NCBI GenBank assembly: GCA_019636375.1
Contig: JAHBXS010000001.1
Location: 434,001-498,000, forward strand
DNA from: Pirellulaceae bacterium
GTDB lineage: Bacteria; Planctomycetota; Planctomycetia; Pirellulales; Pirellulaceae
Length of the DNA stretch: 64,000 nucleotides
Direction: 5' to 3'
Part shown: piece after piece, positions 1 through 8,205 of the stretch
Position numbering within the stretch: position 1 is the first letter of the stretch
How the letters are laid out: each line of letters starts with the position of its first letter
Notes under the pieces: generated by a model
The model's input: the letters and a program-made list of their open reading frames with translations, nothing else
Database searches by the model: none
Told to the model about the DNA's origin: nothing
Position numbers and translations under genes: made by a program

Positions 1-31
1 CGAAGTTTAAAGGCCAGGGTTTAAACAAGCT

Positions 32-2533
32 CTATCCTTCCAACACACTCAAGTCTTCGTTAAAGACTGAATCCATTTGTGAGACTTGATCGTCACCGTT
101 CACAAAAACCCCGTCAGATTTAACGACTGACGGAGTTTGGTATGAACCAGCGAACCCAGAGCGTTGATAAAGGCCCCCCGATTCACCGTGCCAAAATTGT
201 TGAGAGGATTCGTCGCTGGAATGCGAGTCTGGATTGGCTTGACCAAATACGAAAGCGGCCATCTGGTTCGCATTCACGCCGCCGTCCGCTGCTAACATTT
301 CTCCGCAACAACTGGGGCAAATACAACTACCATCGTCATTGTTTCCGCATGGCATCGTAATGTGGTGTCGTTCGAATTCTCTCAATTGAGCGAGGGCATC
401 ATTCAACATCCCGTGATCGTCGGTGTTATGGTATGGAGCCAGCATGAATGCAGGTGGCATCGCCGCGTCTTCTTGGTACATCAACCTTCCGGTTTGCATC
501 GCGAGGAATCCGACTGCCTCAGCCTTGTGTTGGATTTCCATATCTTGGGAACGCTCTTCCTCGATAAAGAATCTTGTACGGACGCGAGTATTATTCAAAA
601 CACGTACCGTAGCCGTATCGGCCTCATTAAAGGTTTGCATGTCTAAGAACAGGGCTGGGCGTCCAGAAAAGCCACTTTCATAGTTCACGAAGAATGGGCG
701 ATTGGTCACCGAAGTCCCCGTGAGCCCCGCTTCGAATCGACGACCATTGTGCTCGCCGATGCCAGGGGTCACTGCAATAAAATGGATGGCTTCGGAAAGA
801 TGCACTTGATCCGCAGCCTCTTCTTCTTGAAGGCGGATTTCAAATCCAGAGTTGCCAACATTTCGAATTCGTGACGTCGTGGCCGACCATTCGCGATTGG
901 TCGCAACTTGAGAAAACACCACTGGTTTTGCGGTAAATCCTGCATCATTTTGCCCAGTTGTGAAAGACACATTTCGCCAATTATGATTGGCCGTGGTTCG
1001 TCCCGCCTCAATTCGCATTCCATTTTCGAGATAGTAAATCCCTTCTTCCATGACCATATAGCTAACTTCTTCAAGGCCATGGATTTTGTCGAGGTACTCC
1101 CATTCTTCGATCTTCACTTCAAATGAAGTTCTCGTTACATTTCGCACGCGAATCGTTGAGGGGTCTGAGCCTTCTCGGGCTAGGCCGCCAAATACGACAA
1201 TCGGCGGCGTCGCGTAAGAATTGGCAAAAGTAAAGGTTTTCCAGTTGGAGTCGATTTTGACCGTCCAAACCTCGGCAACCGCACGAGGGCCGCGAACTGG
1301 CTCGACAATATCTGCTTCGACAATGTAGAAGCCCATGCTGCCATAGTCAATGAAGTCATTGTTGGCATGTCCTACGCCTTCGATTCTTAGATAGTAGTTG
1401 CCTTGAGGCACATTCAAAGATATCGAGGTCGCGAACTGGGTAGGCGGATTGTGCGTAGCGATGACTTGCCCAGCTTGGTTGAGCAAAGAGATAGAAGGCT
1501 TAAGATTTGGATGCTCGGCCATTGGAGTCACCCGAATCGACAACGGTCCCTCACCCGCTTCAATTCTGAAAAAGTCTACGTCGGCAGGACTGGAGATAAA
1601 GCCCCAATCGAAAATCGTAGTTGGGCTCGACAACTGAGCGTCAGTTGCAGTTGCCATCGTGTTTCCATGATCGTCAGTTCGGAAAGTTAGCCCCCGATTA
1701 CCCATCACAACATAATCGTTTTCTGTATTGGTCGCTCCCGCATACTCGCCACGACTCCATTGAGTGTTGTTCGCACTAAATGGAGCCCCCATGATTGGCC
1801 CCCAACTTATTTCGCCTGAACCTGTCCCAGGGTGATAAGCTTGGGAATTCAAGCCATCGTGGCGAAGCCCCAAGGTGTGCCCCACTTCATGCGAGGCCGT
1901 TAGCCCGCCAACGCGAAAACCCTTATTGACCGTAAAGCATGGCGTATCATCAGCACGGCCAAAGGAATTCAGAATCGCAATTCCGCCCCACGGGCCATTG
2001 AAATCCGGAACCTGTTGCGTCATCAAACTACGGATGCCGTAAAATTGGTCGCTAGGCGAACTACGGATAATTCGATCCAGACCGGGATCACGAGTCGTTA
2101 CATTAACGTCAAACGCCGCAAAATCTTCGGCAGTTTGCTGCCAAGTCTTTTGAATTTCAATCAGCTCAGCATTGCTGAACGTGGATGGGTCGCCGTCAAG
2201 GTCAAAGGCTGGAAACACAACATTGTGTCCCCAAGCATTGTTCTGCGAGTGATGCCCATCGAAATCCAAATAAATCGTCTTCGTCGAAAACGGATTTGAC
2301 TCCAGCAAAAAAGTGTCTTCTAGTCGATAGGGAACAGGGGCGGCTGGATCTCCGAGAGTAAAGACACCATTGATGTAGGCAGGAAACATGGCGGCCAGAA
2401 GCTGACGAGTCTCCAAGTTTTCATACTGAAACTCGTTTGTTTTGGGGAACCGTTTGGCCGTTCGCCGAGTGAGATTGTTATTTGCTTGTTGATTCGGTCG
2501 AACAGTACTTCCCTTTTTGACTTGCCTCTTCAT
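32..2533 (-). CDS. Exported zinc metalloprotease with PPC-like domain and three H-type-lectin-like repeats
   Basis: About 833 residues. I place the start at the ATG ending at 2533, preceded by AAGGAG; the frame stays open to a TTG at 2584, which would add 17 residues. A basic N-terminus leads to LETRQLLA near residues 40-47, the planctomycete LEPR-type export motif. The catalytic part carries HEVGHTLGLRHD at about 215-226, the zinc site of reprolysin/metzincin-like proteases, and a possible Met-turn (WGPIMG) about 30 residues later. A bacterial pre-peptidase C-terminal-like domain follows (about 290-410), then three repeats of about 80-90 residues (about 418-675) with the pattern of H-type lectin domains. 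The tail has a Cys-rich patch (CGNNDDGSCICPSCC). Likely a secreted or surface enzyme that binds glycans while cleaving protein. Motifs are seen; the glycan role is inferred. Confidence 0.85.
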   Translation of the reverse strand: MKRQVKKGSTVRPNQQANNNLTRRTAKRFPKTNEFQYENLETRQLLAAMFPAYINGVFTLGDPAAPVPYRLEDTFLLESNPFSTKTIYLDFDGHHSQNNAWGHNVVFPAFDLDGDPSTFSNAELIEIQKTWQQTAEDFAAFDVNVTTRDPGLDRIIRSSPSDQFYGIRSLMTQQVPDFNGPWGGIAILNSFGRADDTPCFTVNKGFRVGGLTASHEVGHTLGLRHDGLNSQAYHPGTGSGEISWGPIMGAPFSANNTQWSRGEYAGATNTENDYVVMGNRGLTFRTDDHGNTMATATDAQLSSPTTIFDWGFISSPADVDFFRIEAGEGPLSIRVTPMAEHPNLKPSISLLNQAGQVIATHNPPTQFATSISLNVPQGNYYLRIEGVGHANNDFIDYGSMGFYIVEADIVEPVRGPRAVAEVWTVKIDSNWKTFTFANSYATPPIVVFGGLAREGSDPSTIRVRNVTRTSFEVKIEEWEYLDKIHGLEEVSYMVMEEGIYYLENGMRIEAGRTTANHNWRNVSFTTGQNDAGFTAKPVVFSQVATNREWSATTSRIRNVGNSGFEIRLQEEEAADQVHLSEAIHFIAVTPGIGEHNGRRFEAGLTGTSVTNRPFFVNYESGFSGRPALFLDMQTFNEADTATVRVLNNTRVRTRFFIEEERSQDMEIQHKAEAVGFLAMQTGRLMYQEDAAMPPAFMLAPYHNTDDHGMLNDALAQLREFERHHITMPCGNNDDGSCICPSCCGEMLAADGGVNANQMAAFVFGQANPDSHSSDESSQQFWHGESGGLYQRSGFAGSYQTPSVVKSDGVFVNGDDQVSQMDSVFNEDLSVLEG

Positions 2534-4327
2534 CTCGAACGTCATCTCCTTGTTTGCAATCAAAACAGCCTTCGAAACTTCCAACCCTAGAAAGTTAAAT
2601 CAGCAAAGGCATCTCTCTCAAACTCGTTTGACCGCCGACGTAAATCAGCGGAGCTTGACAGAGCGAGAACACAAAAAAACCCGAATTTCTCTAATTTTCT
2701 CGAGCCATCGCCCTGAAAAGTCTAACCTTAAACCCGCAAAGATGCAAATTTATTCCCCATTCAGACGGGTACACGGGGTCATTTAATTGCAATATCTCGC
2801 CAAAAAGGCCCATTTATCGCTGCTTTTCGAATTTCGTTTAAGGCCAGGCTGAAATCAAAGCAGAGAGTGGTCGTATGAGCACCACTTATTTTAGCCAGTT
2901 GGAAAACTTGGGTTAGACCCTTTAGAGCCCCTTTCCGTGCTCATTTCTAAAAGGCTTGAATCTCTCAGCCCCAAGGAAAAGCAAGGAAATTGGTGCGGAG
3001 GATTTTGGCGAGGAATTTGATGCCCCGCCAATTTTGGGGAATTTGGTGCGGGGAATTTGGTGCCAGCCAATTTTGAACTAGCCAATTTTGAACCCATTAA
3101 CTTCTGAACTCGTCCGCGCAATTGCCTAAAAGGCTTGCATCTCCCAGCCCAGGGCAGAGCGAGGGGACGATGACCATCGAACCTTCGCACCGCCCTGGGT
3201 ACACGACCCGATAAATCCCACATCGGGCCAACGGGCCAACCGATCTTCATCTACCGCCAAACATCCCTCGCCTTCAAATCCGAACACCGATCTGCAAAAA
3301 AAAGAACCCCAACACAACAAAACCTCCAACACCCAAACTCACCTAACAAAACACGCGCAACATCTTTTAGCCCACATCGTTTACCAATTAGAACCAGCTT
3401 CCAATCGTCCCATCAAAAATCCAGCCTTGACTCTTAGTCAGTGATCGTTTTTGGTGAAAGATGTTGGGTAAAAGACGGAAATGCTCAGAAGCCTCATCAA
3501 AATTCGTTGGCCCAATGAGCAATTCACGGCAACCCTCCGGCCTGGTTTCTCAAAACCACTCACCCGCCCGATTCATGCCGTCCAAAAACACCTCATCCGT
3601 CCACCCAATATCAACAACGAAACGAACGAAACGGCCATCGAATCAAACCGATGAAATATTCCGACATCGGAATCAATCTTTCCAGCTCACAAAACCCCAT
3701 TCCTCTGTTTTGTTTCGTCATCGGAAATCCTAACTCCCTCATCGCTTTCGTTAGACCGGTAATCCCTCCACACAAACCCGCAAACATCCGACAACTAAAA
3801 CCGTACCGTACTTACCCCAGCCTACCACCCGAGCCCTAGTCATATTAGCCGCCATCCGGGACCGCAGGCGTCCCGCCTGCCGAACCTCTCCCATGCTCGC
3901 CACGCCAATGAACGCTGCCCCATTAAACGCCAACCTTCAACGCCGCCAAAAATTTCCCAAACAAAGCCCCCCCATTTTCAAACCTCGCCCCATCAGCTTC
4001 CAACCTGCCCGCCCTCCAGCGCGTTAATACGGGATTATCCGCGCTAGCCGAGCTTTTTCCCGAAACCAACTTGTTGACTGAGTTTTAAAATTTATCTACA
4101 CTCTAGCCAAGGTTTTAGACATGTATTATCAACTTATCACGCGCTAGCCGAGGATAATTACAAGTTATGCTAAATCAGCGAGACGAAACTTGCAGCTGAA
4201 ATTTTGAGTTCTGACTGCTTGCCGGGGCGATGATGGTTGCTGATAATAATACCGAATGGGCTGAGAGCGCATGTCACCCACGAGAACGGAGTGCGCGCCA
4301 ACCCACCCCACCACCCGTGACTCAATC
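2534..4327. other. Long non-coding, repeat-rich intergenic region
   Basis: About 1.8 kb with no convincing gene. The open frames lack ribosome sites, recognisable families and normal codon use. It holds a diverged duplication (AAAAGGCTTGAATCTCTCAG near 2950 and AAAAGGCTTGCATCTCCCAG near 3130), an AT-rich run built from repeated AATTTTG/GGTGCGG words at 2990-3100, a perfect short palindrome at 3864-3880 and a direct repeat CGCGCTAGCCGAG at 4040-4052 and 4140-4152. A short open frame (4230-4334, 34 residues) ends in the left box of the first attC-like site and could be the tail of a decayed cassette gene. Confidence 0.6.
3864..3880. repeat. Short perfect palindrome (REP-like)
   Basis: GCAGGCG-TCC-CGCCTGC: seven-base arms with a three-base loop inside non-coding DNA. 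Palindromes of this type are common dispersed elements in bacterial genomes; no other exact copy was noticed in this window. Confidence 0.5.
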
Positions 4328-4421
4328 GGCATAACCAAGCGATCCACCCAAGTCGCCGAAAGAATCGGTTACCAACATCAACATTTTACCACGGCGACTG
4401 GGTGATCGCCGACGTTATGCC
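4328..4421 (+). repeat. attC-like site 1
   Basis: The left box GGCATAAC (4328-4335) and right box GTTATGCC (4414-4421) are exact reverse complements. The inner arms GCGATCCACCCAAGTCGCCG and CGGCGACTGGGTGATCGC pair completely except for two extra bases (C and A) in the left arm, as expected for an integron attC hairpin. The right box supplies the ATG at 4417 that probably starts the first cassette gene. Confidence 0.8.
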
Positions 4422-5058
4422 TCCAACGCAGTTCCTCATGCTCAAATCGCTTCTCGAAATAATCGACACCGGCGAATTCGAGGACAATGGATCCCTATGC
4501 ATTGAGGAGGCGTTGACGCATCAGGATGATCTATTGGTTCGGCTGCGCCTCAAACATCCGGATGGCGGTACGGAACATCGGACGATTTTGTGCCACCAGC
4601 CGCGTTCACACTTTCTGCAGGCTGCCGAATACTTCGATGATCTTTCCGTGTGCGACGATCATGTTCTTCTTTGGCCGCATTCACAATTGCAGGCCGCACT
4701 GTACTTTAATGGGCGACCCGACAATGCGCACGCCCTTCTTGGTGCATTGGTCGAAACGCATCACCGCACTTTGAACGATTGGTTTCCGATCACTAGATTC
4801 ATGAACAACTCGCTCTTTTCGCCAAACGTCGAACTATTGGCCTCTGGCTCTGGTCTTCTTGCGGAGGGACCGTTTGGGATTATTGATGCGTATGCTTCGG
4901 TTCTTGAAACATTCAATATTCGACATTCATCGCCTCCTCGCCGACCGCCGAGTTGGTGGGACGGGACTCGATGGCAGCCGGAGACCGAAAAACTGTACGC
5001 ACTTATAATGGGTAGCTCGTACGTCGTTGGTCCAAACTTCACTGAAAATACGGCATAA
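4417..5058 (+). CDS. Cassette gene 1: hypothetical protein, 213 residues
   Basis: An open frame of 213 residues from the ATG inside the right box of attC-like site 1; an in-frame ATG at 4438 is an alternative start, and a GTG at 4402 lies inside the attC stem and is less likely. The TAA stop falls within the left box of the next attC-like site, so the gene fills its cassette exactly. The protein is soluble, with no signal peptide or membrane segment. It has an acidic N-terminal half (TGEFEDNGSLCIEEAL) and a tryptophan-rich C-terminal patch (PPSWWDGTRW). I do not recognise the family, and no function is proposed. Confidence 0.7.
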   Translation: MPPTQFLMLKSLLEIIDTGEFEDNGSLCIEEALTHQDDLLVRLRLKHPDGGTEHRTILCHQPRSHFLQAAEYFDDLSVCDDHVLLWPHSQLQAALYFNGRPDNAHALLGALVETHHRTLNDWFPITRFMNNSLFSPNVELLASGSGLLAEGPFGIIDAYASVLETFNIRHSSPPRRPPSWWDGTRWQPETEKLYALIMGSSYVVGPNFTENTA

Positions 5059-5143
5059 CAAACCGATGCACGGGAGCGGCGAATTCGGACGGATTTTCAA
5101 TGGAAACTCAATCGTCGCCGCCCCGTGATCGGTGACGTTCGCC
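5052..5143 (+). repeat. attC-like site 2
   Basis: Left box GGCATAAC (5052-5059) contains the TAA stop of cassette gene 1; the right end is GTTCGCC (5137-5143). The arms CCGATGCACGGGAGCGGCGA and TCGCCGCCCCGTGATCGG pair with extra bases in the left arm. The two end boxes match each other less well than in site 1. Confidence 0.75.
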
Positions 5144-5145
5144 GT

Positions 5146-5733
5146 ATGAAACATCGAGCCCCATCAATTGACGAGTTGTTTCAGCCTCTAAAAGGCGTCC
5201 CTTCTTGGCACGTCAAGAAGGGCTACGGAAGTTTCTTAACCTTCGAATTCGGCACTCCGAGCCAAGAGATTCGCGAACCACGAACTGTTTCGAATTCATC
5301 ACCTCTCGTGCGAGAACTCCTTGCAAGACGATGCGTGACCATTCACGGGCAGTGGCATCTCTGGGTCTACTGCTGTGGTTGGCGCATTCGGATGGCGGAT
5401 AGCGAATTGGCGCACAACGAGTCATCTGACGATGAAATTGCGGCAGCATGTCTCGAGCTTGATGGTCAAGCAATTCAAAACGTAAAGTGCGAACCGAAAT
5501 TCGGTCGAACTCGTTTCCACTTTGATCTGGGCGGGGTTTTGGAAACCGCTCCGTATAACGATGAATTACTCGAACAATGGATGCTGTACCTTCCGGATGG
5601 GAACGTTTACACGTATCGGTCAGATGGTGCCGCAAGCTTCGGGCCTGGAAGTCGCGATATGCAAGAATGGGAATTGGGCGGCGAACAAAGCGATGCACGC
5701 AAGTCGCCGGTCGGCCGCGAATTTGAATCATAG
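5146..5733 (+). CDS. Cassette gene 2: hypothetical protein whose C-terminus reads into attC
   Basis: About 195 residues from the ATG at 5146, three bases after the right box of attC-like site 2; the frame is open upstream only through the attC stem. It is soluble, with a tryptophan/cysteine-rich centre (WHLWVYCCGWRIRMAD) and an acidic stretch after it. I do not recognise the family. The last 18 or so residues (from GGEQSDARKS) are encoded by attC-like site 3. There the left box reads GCGAACAA instead of the usual form with a TAA stop, so translation runs on to a TAG in the loop. The ancestral protein probably ended near residue 177. This looks like loss of the cassette's own stop codon. Confidence 0.65.
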   Translation: MKHRAPSIDELFQPLKGVPSWHVKKGYGSFLTFEFGTPSQEIREPRTVSNSSPLVRELLARRCVTIHGQWHLWVYCCGWRIRMADSELAHNESSDDEIAAACLELDGQAIQNVKCEPKFGRTRFHFDLGGVLETAPYNDELLEQWMLYLPDGNVYTYRSDGAASFGPGSRDMQEWELGGEQSDARKSPVGREFES

Positions 5734-5770
5734 TTTTTTTGCGGCGACTGCGTGATCGCCCGCGTTATCC
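5680..5770 (+). repeat. attC-like site 3
   Basis: Arms GCGATGCACGCAAGTCGCCG and CGGCGACTGCGTGATCGC pair with two extra bases on the left; right box GTTATCC (5764-5770). The left box is GCGAACAA and has lost the stop codon present in the sister sites. The loop is almost the same as that of site 6 (both contain CGCGAATTTGAAT and a T tract), so the two sites belong to one attC subfamily. Confidence 0.75.
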
Positions 5771-5782
5771 TGCTGTGCAAAA

Positions 5783-6118
5783 TTGAAACCGTACGTCACC
5801 AAAAAGATCGACAGAATTCGGCGGGATCACTTCATAGACATGATTGTGTTCGGAATTCCCTTTGTTGGAATTGTCGTTTCAGGTGTTTTCGGATGGATTC
5901 CGAGTTCATCGTTTCAATGGGCGATACCGGTTGCGTTCGTGATTTGGTTGATCGGGTTTCGCCGCCAATGGTTGCGATTTAACCGATTTGATTGTCCTTC
6001 ATGCGGAAAGTCACTTACGGCATCAGAAAACATTGAAAACACGCCGGTCACTTTCACATGCGATCCGTGTGATACAATTTGGGACACGGGATGCACCTAC
6101 ACGCGTGACGCCGGATAA
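5783..6118 (+). CDS. Cassette gene 3: small membrane protein with zinc ribbon
   Basis: 111 residues from a TTG at 5783, 13 bases after attC-like site 3; the next in-frame ATG (5840) would remove most of the basic N-terminal segment. Two hydrophobic helices (about residues 20-38 and 44-60) are followed by a cytoplasmic-type four-cysteine cluster: CPSCG near 71-75 and CDPCD near 93-97, the pattern of a zinc ribbon. The TAA stop sits in the left box of the next attC-like site. Probably an inner-membrane protein with a metal-binding or nucleic-acid-binding head. No family is assigned. Confidence 0.65.
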   Translation: MKPYVTKKIDRIRRDHFIDMIVFGIPFVGIVVSGVFGWIPSSSFQWAIPVAFVIWLIGFRRQWLRFNRFDCPSCGKSLTASENIENTPVTFTCDPCDTIWDTGCTYTRDAG

Positions 6119-6204
6119 CTTGGCGATCAACCGAAGCCGCGGAACCGGGCGGATTCGGAATGGAACATCAATTGCCGCGACTCGGTTATCGCGGTCGTTA
6201 TCCG
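6112..6204 (+). repeat. attC-like site 4
   Basis: The end boxes CGGATAAC (6112-6119) and GTTATCCG (6197-6204) are exact reverse complements. The arms GCGATCAACCGAAGCCGCGG and CCGCGACTCGGTTATCGC pair apart from extra bases on the left. The left box contains the stop of cassette gene 3. Confidence 0.8.
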
Positions 6205-6218
6205 TCTCAAGTGATCAC

Positions 6219-6698
6219 ATGGACTACTTTGGCAAGACAAGTTCGAAAAACATGCCACGGCATCTTTTCTGGGAGTGCTTGCACCTCGACCATGCCACTG
6301 CAATTCGTGCGAATATATCGCGGCAAAACTATTCCGTTTGTCCACGCTACTGGTATGTGGATGCAGTGTTCAAGTGCTCGCGATGCTCCGAGAATTTCTG
6401 CTTCACGGCGGCAGAACAAAAGCGGTGGTACGAAGAACTCGGGTTTTACGTTGACTCCTACGCGAAGAATTGTCAGGATTGCAGACGTGACGAACGCAAG
6501 CGAAAAGAACTCCGACAAATCTATGATCACGAAATTGAAGTGACGCTTCAATCAAAGGACATCGAGGCGAAGAAACGACTGGCGTCCCTTATCGATGAGA
6601 TGTGCTCGTTCGAGGCTGTCTTGCCACAAAAGATTCATGAAAACCGAAGAGTCTTGGGACGTCAAATTGATCGATCAAAGAACCAGTGCGACGGATAA
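6219..6698 (+). CDS. Cassette gene 4: zinc-ribbon protein (zf-trcl-like)
   Basis: About 159 residues from the ATG at 6219, 14 bases past attC-like site 4; an ATG at 6252 is possible. A first zinc pair (CSRCSENFCFTAAEQKRWYE) is followed by CQDCRRDER. The spacing and the FTAAEQKxWYEELGF core resemble the 'probable zinc-ribbon' domain zf-trcl. The C-terminal 60 residues are charged and helical (KRKELRQIYDHEIEVTLQSK). The TAA stop is inside the left box of attC-like site 5. Such domains are found in small proteins of unknown role; nucleic-acid binding is a guess. Confidence 0.7.
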   Translation: MDYFGKTSSKNMPRHLFWECLHLDHATAIRANISRQNYSVCPRYWYVDAVFKCSRCSENFCFTAAEQKRWYEELGFYVDSYAKNCQDCRRDERKRKELRQIYDHEIEVTLQSKDIEAKKRLASLIDEMCSFEAVLPQKIHENRRVLGRQIDRSKNQCDG

Positions 6699-6781
6699 CA
6701 ATCGCATGCAGCGGAGCCGGCGGTCGGGTCGGTTTTGAAGTCAACGCAACACGCGCCGGCCCGCTGATGCGAACCGTTCTG
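6692..6781 (+). repeat. attC-like site 5
   Basis: Left box CGGATAAC (6692-6699) carries the stop of cassette gene 4. The arms TCGCATGCAGCGGAGCCGGCG and CGCCGGCCCGCTGATGCGA are complementary with two extra bases on the left. The right end CGTTCTG (6775-6781) keeps the GTT triplet but otherwise deviates from the box consensus. Confidence 0.75.
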
Positions 6782-6793
6782 TCGCAGAAAAAC

Positions 6794-7300
6794 ATGGGCA
6801 CTTCGTTCGTCACAATTTCTGATGGAACCTCCGGCGATGAACCCGGGTTCTGGATGCGTGACGAGATTCTCGAACTTTGGCTACGTTTGCTTTCGCTTCA
6901 TCTGCCGGAGCCCACCAACGACGGTGAACATGCGGCAACTCCTGACATCCGAAACAAATGGCTGCTTGCTTCTCGAGGATACTTCAACGGTTGTGTCCCA
7001 CATGAAATGGATTTCGCGTGTGCCACACCAGAAAGGATGAAGGTTGTCCGATCTGCAATTGAATCTTTGATGGCTAAACTGGCCGAATCGGATTCCACTC
7101 TGGACGCCAGAACGCTGAACATACTTGGCAACGAAGGGTATCAGTATTTCGACATTGAACGAGAGCGACTTCGAGACATTGGTTACGCGTTCATTGATTT
7201 GCTTGACGGTCGGATTCGCGAAACCGCTCGGTCAACTGTCGTCATGCCGGGATCAAAACCTTACAATCGACAAGACGCGACAGAGCAAAGATCGGGATAG
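6794..7300 (+). CDS. Cassette gene 5: hypothetical protein
   Basis: 168 residues from the ATG at 6794, 12 bases past attC-like site 5; the longer open frame upstream is attC sequence and is not counted. The product is soluble and acidic, begins MGTSFVTISDG, and contains LELWLRLLSLHLPEP and a conserved-looking LGNEGYQYFDIER segment. I do not recognise the family. The gene ends with TAG well before the next attC-like site and is followed by about 430 bp that hold a possible minus-strand frame. This cassette therefore either has a long 3' region or has fused with foreign DNA and lost an attC. Confidence 0.65.
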   Translation: MGTSFVTISDGTSGDEPGFWMRDEILELWLRLLSLHLPEPTNDGEHAATPDIRNKWLLASRGYFNGCVPHEMDFACATPERMKVVRSAIESLMAKLAESDSTLDARTLNILGNEGYQYFDIERERLRDIGYAFIDLLDGRIRETARSTVVMPGSKPYNRQDATEQRSG

Positions 7301-7351
7301 ATGCCGGATTTCGCCGGGCCCCTCCTACACCACCCAGCATCTGGGGCCGCA

Positions 7352-7591
7352 CTAGATGACTCGTCGCTTCGAAGCAAGTTTGATCCAGATATCTTCCAGA
7401 CTGACCAGTCCCAACTGCTTGAGGTAAGCCAGCGACAAGGCCATATGAACGGCTTTGCTCGATTCCCCTTCTGTAAGTAGCCTCGCAGCTTTGGCGGGAA
7501 GATGTCGGGGTGGCGAGGGCTGGTATCGGATGAACCGATGGTCAGCGACAAACCCGGCGTTTACGCACATCTTCGCAGGCTTCCTCCCCAC
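7352..7591 (-). CDS. Possible small hypothetical protein inside the cassette array
   Basis: 79 residues from a GTG, or 72 from an ATG ending at 7570. The second half (LPAKAARLLTEGESSKAVHM, then ALSLAYLKQLGLVSLEDIWI) reads like a helical coding sequence, while the first part looks less natural. No ribosome site or recognisable promoter was seen. It opposes all the cassette genes, so it may be a reversed cassette, a remnant or chance. Confidence 0.3.
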   Translation of the reverse strand: MGRKPAKMCVNAGFVADHRFIRYQPSPPRHLPAKAARLLTEGESSKAVHMALSLAYLKQLGLVSLEDIWIKLASKRRVI

Positions 7592-7736
7592 GGTCGGTCA
7601 CCCTTCCGCAGTCGCCTTCGCCTAGTGCGTTAAATTGTCTGGTTTCATTTGGTATACTGTCCGTCAAGCAATTCCCATTTTCGCACAGGGGACTGGTTCC
7701 CGAAGGAACGGCACCCGACAAGTTCACGCCCATGCC

Positions 7737-7825
7737 GGGCGTACCGGTCCACCCAAGTCGCCGGTCAACCGCGAATTTGAATTATAGTTTTTTGGCGGCG
7801 ACTGGGTGGTCGCTGCCGTTATCCG
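7737..7825 (+). repeat. attC-like site 6
   Basis: Right box GTTATCCG (7818-7825) and arms GGTCCACCCAAGTCGCCG / CGGCGACTGGGTGGTC are well kept. The left box (CGGGCGTACC) is degenerate. The loop nearly repeats that of site 3. Confidence 0.7.
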
Positions 7826-7854
7826 ACTGCGACGACCCTTCCGCTAAACTACAA

Positions 7855-8205
7855 ATGAATGTGATTCAAATCTCCGTCAATGGCGAAATCAAAGCGACCG
7901 CTCCGTTGTGGGGACTCACGACTGGACTCACAATCAGCAGCGGAACACTAGCAGATGGAACTCATCACGGAGTCGATCTCCGGCTTGGCGGCATGGACGA
8001 AACGAACTACCTACGATGGCTCACGATGTTGGATCTCCCAATTGGCACTTCGATTCAAATTGATATTCTGGAATCTGGAATACCTGACGAGCCAACGCGG
8101 AAACAGGCTGATCCTGACCCGGATTCAAAACGCGAACGTGAAGACTTCGAATGGGCGAAGGCAAAGTACCTCGAGCTCAAACACAAGTTCGACGTAGCCG
8201 AGTGA
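7855..8205 (+). CDS. Cassette gene 6: hypothetical beta-rich protein
   Basis: 116 residues from the ATG at 7855, 29 bases after attC-like site 6. The N-terminal 70 residues alternate in a way typical of a beta domain (MNVIQISVNGEIKATAPL, then LTISSGTLADGTHHGVDLRL). A linker rich in D, P and K leads to a helical charged tail (DFEWAKAKYLELKHKFDVAE). No signal peptide. Family not recognised. The stop is followed within 20 bases by an orphan left box CGGATAAC (8223-8230) with no matching right half, so the array seems to end in a truncated attC. Confidence 0.65.
   Translation: MNVIQISVNGEIKATAPLWGLTTGLTISSGTLADGTHHGVDLRLGGMDETNYLRWLTMLDLPIGTSIQIDILESGIPDEPTRKQADPDPDSKREREDFEWAKAKYLELKHKFDVAE

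Noticed and set aside
2891..3839. Several frames of 60-119 residues on both strands in the long intergenic region
   Set aside because: Low-complexity or repeat-derived translations, no ribosome sites, no family resemblance.
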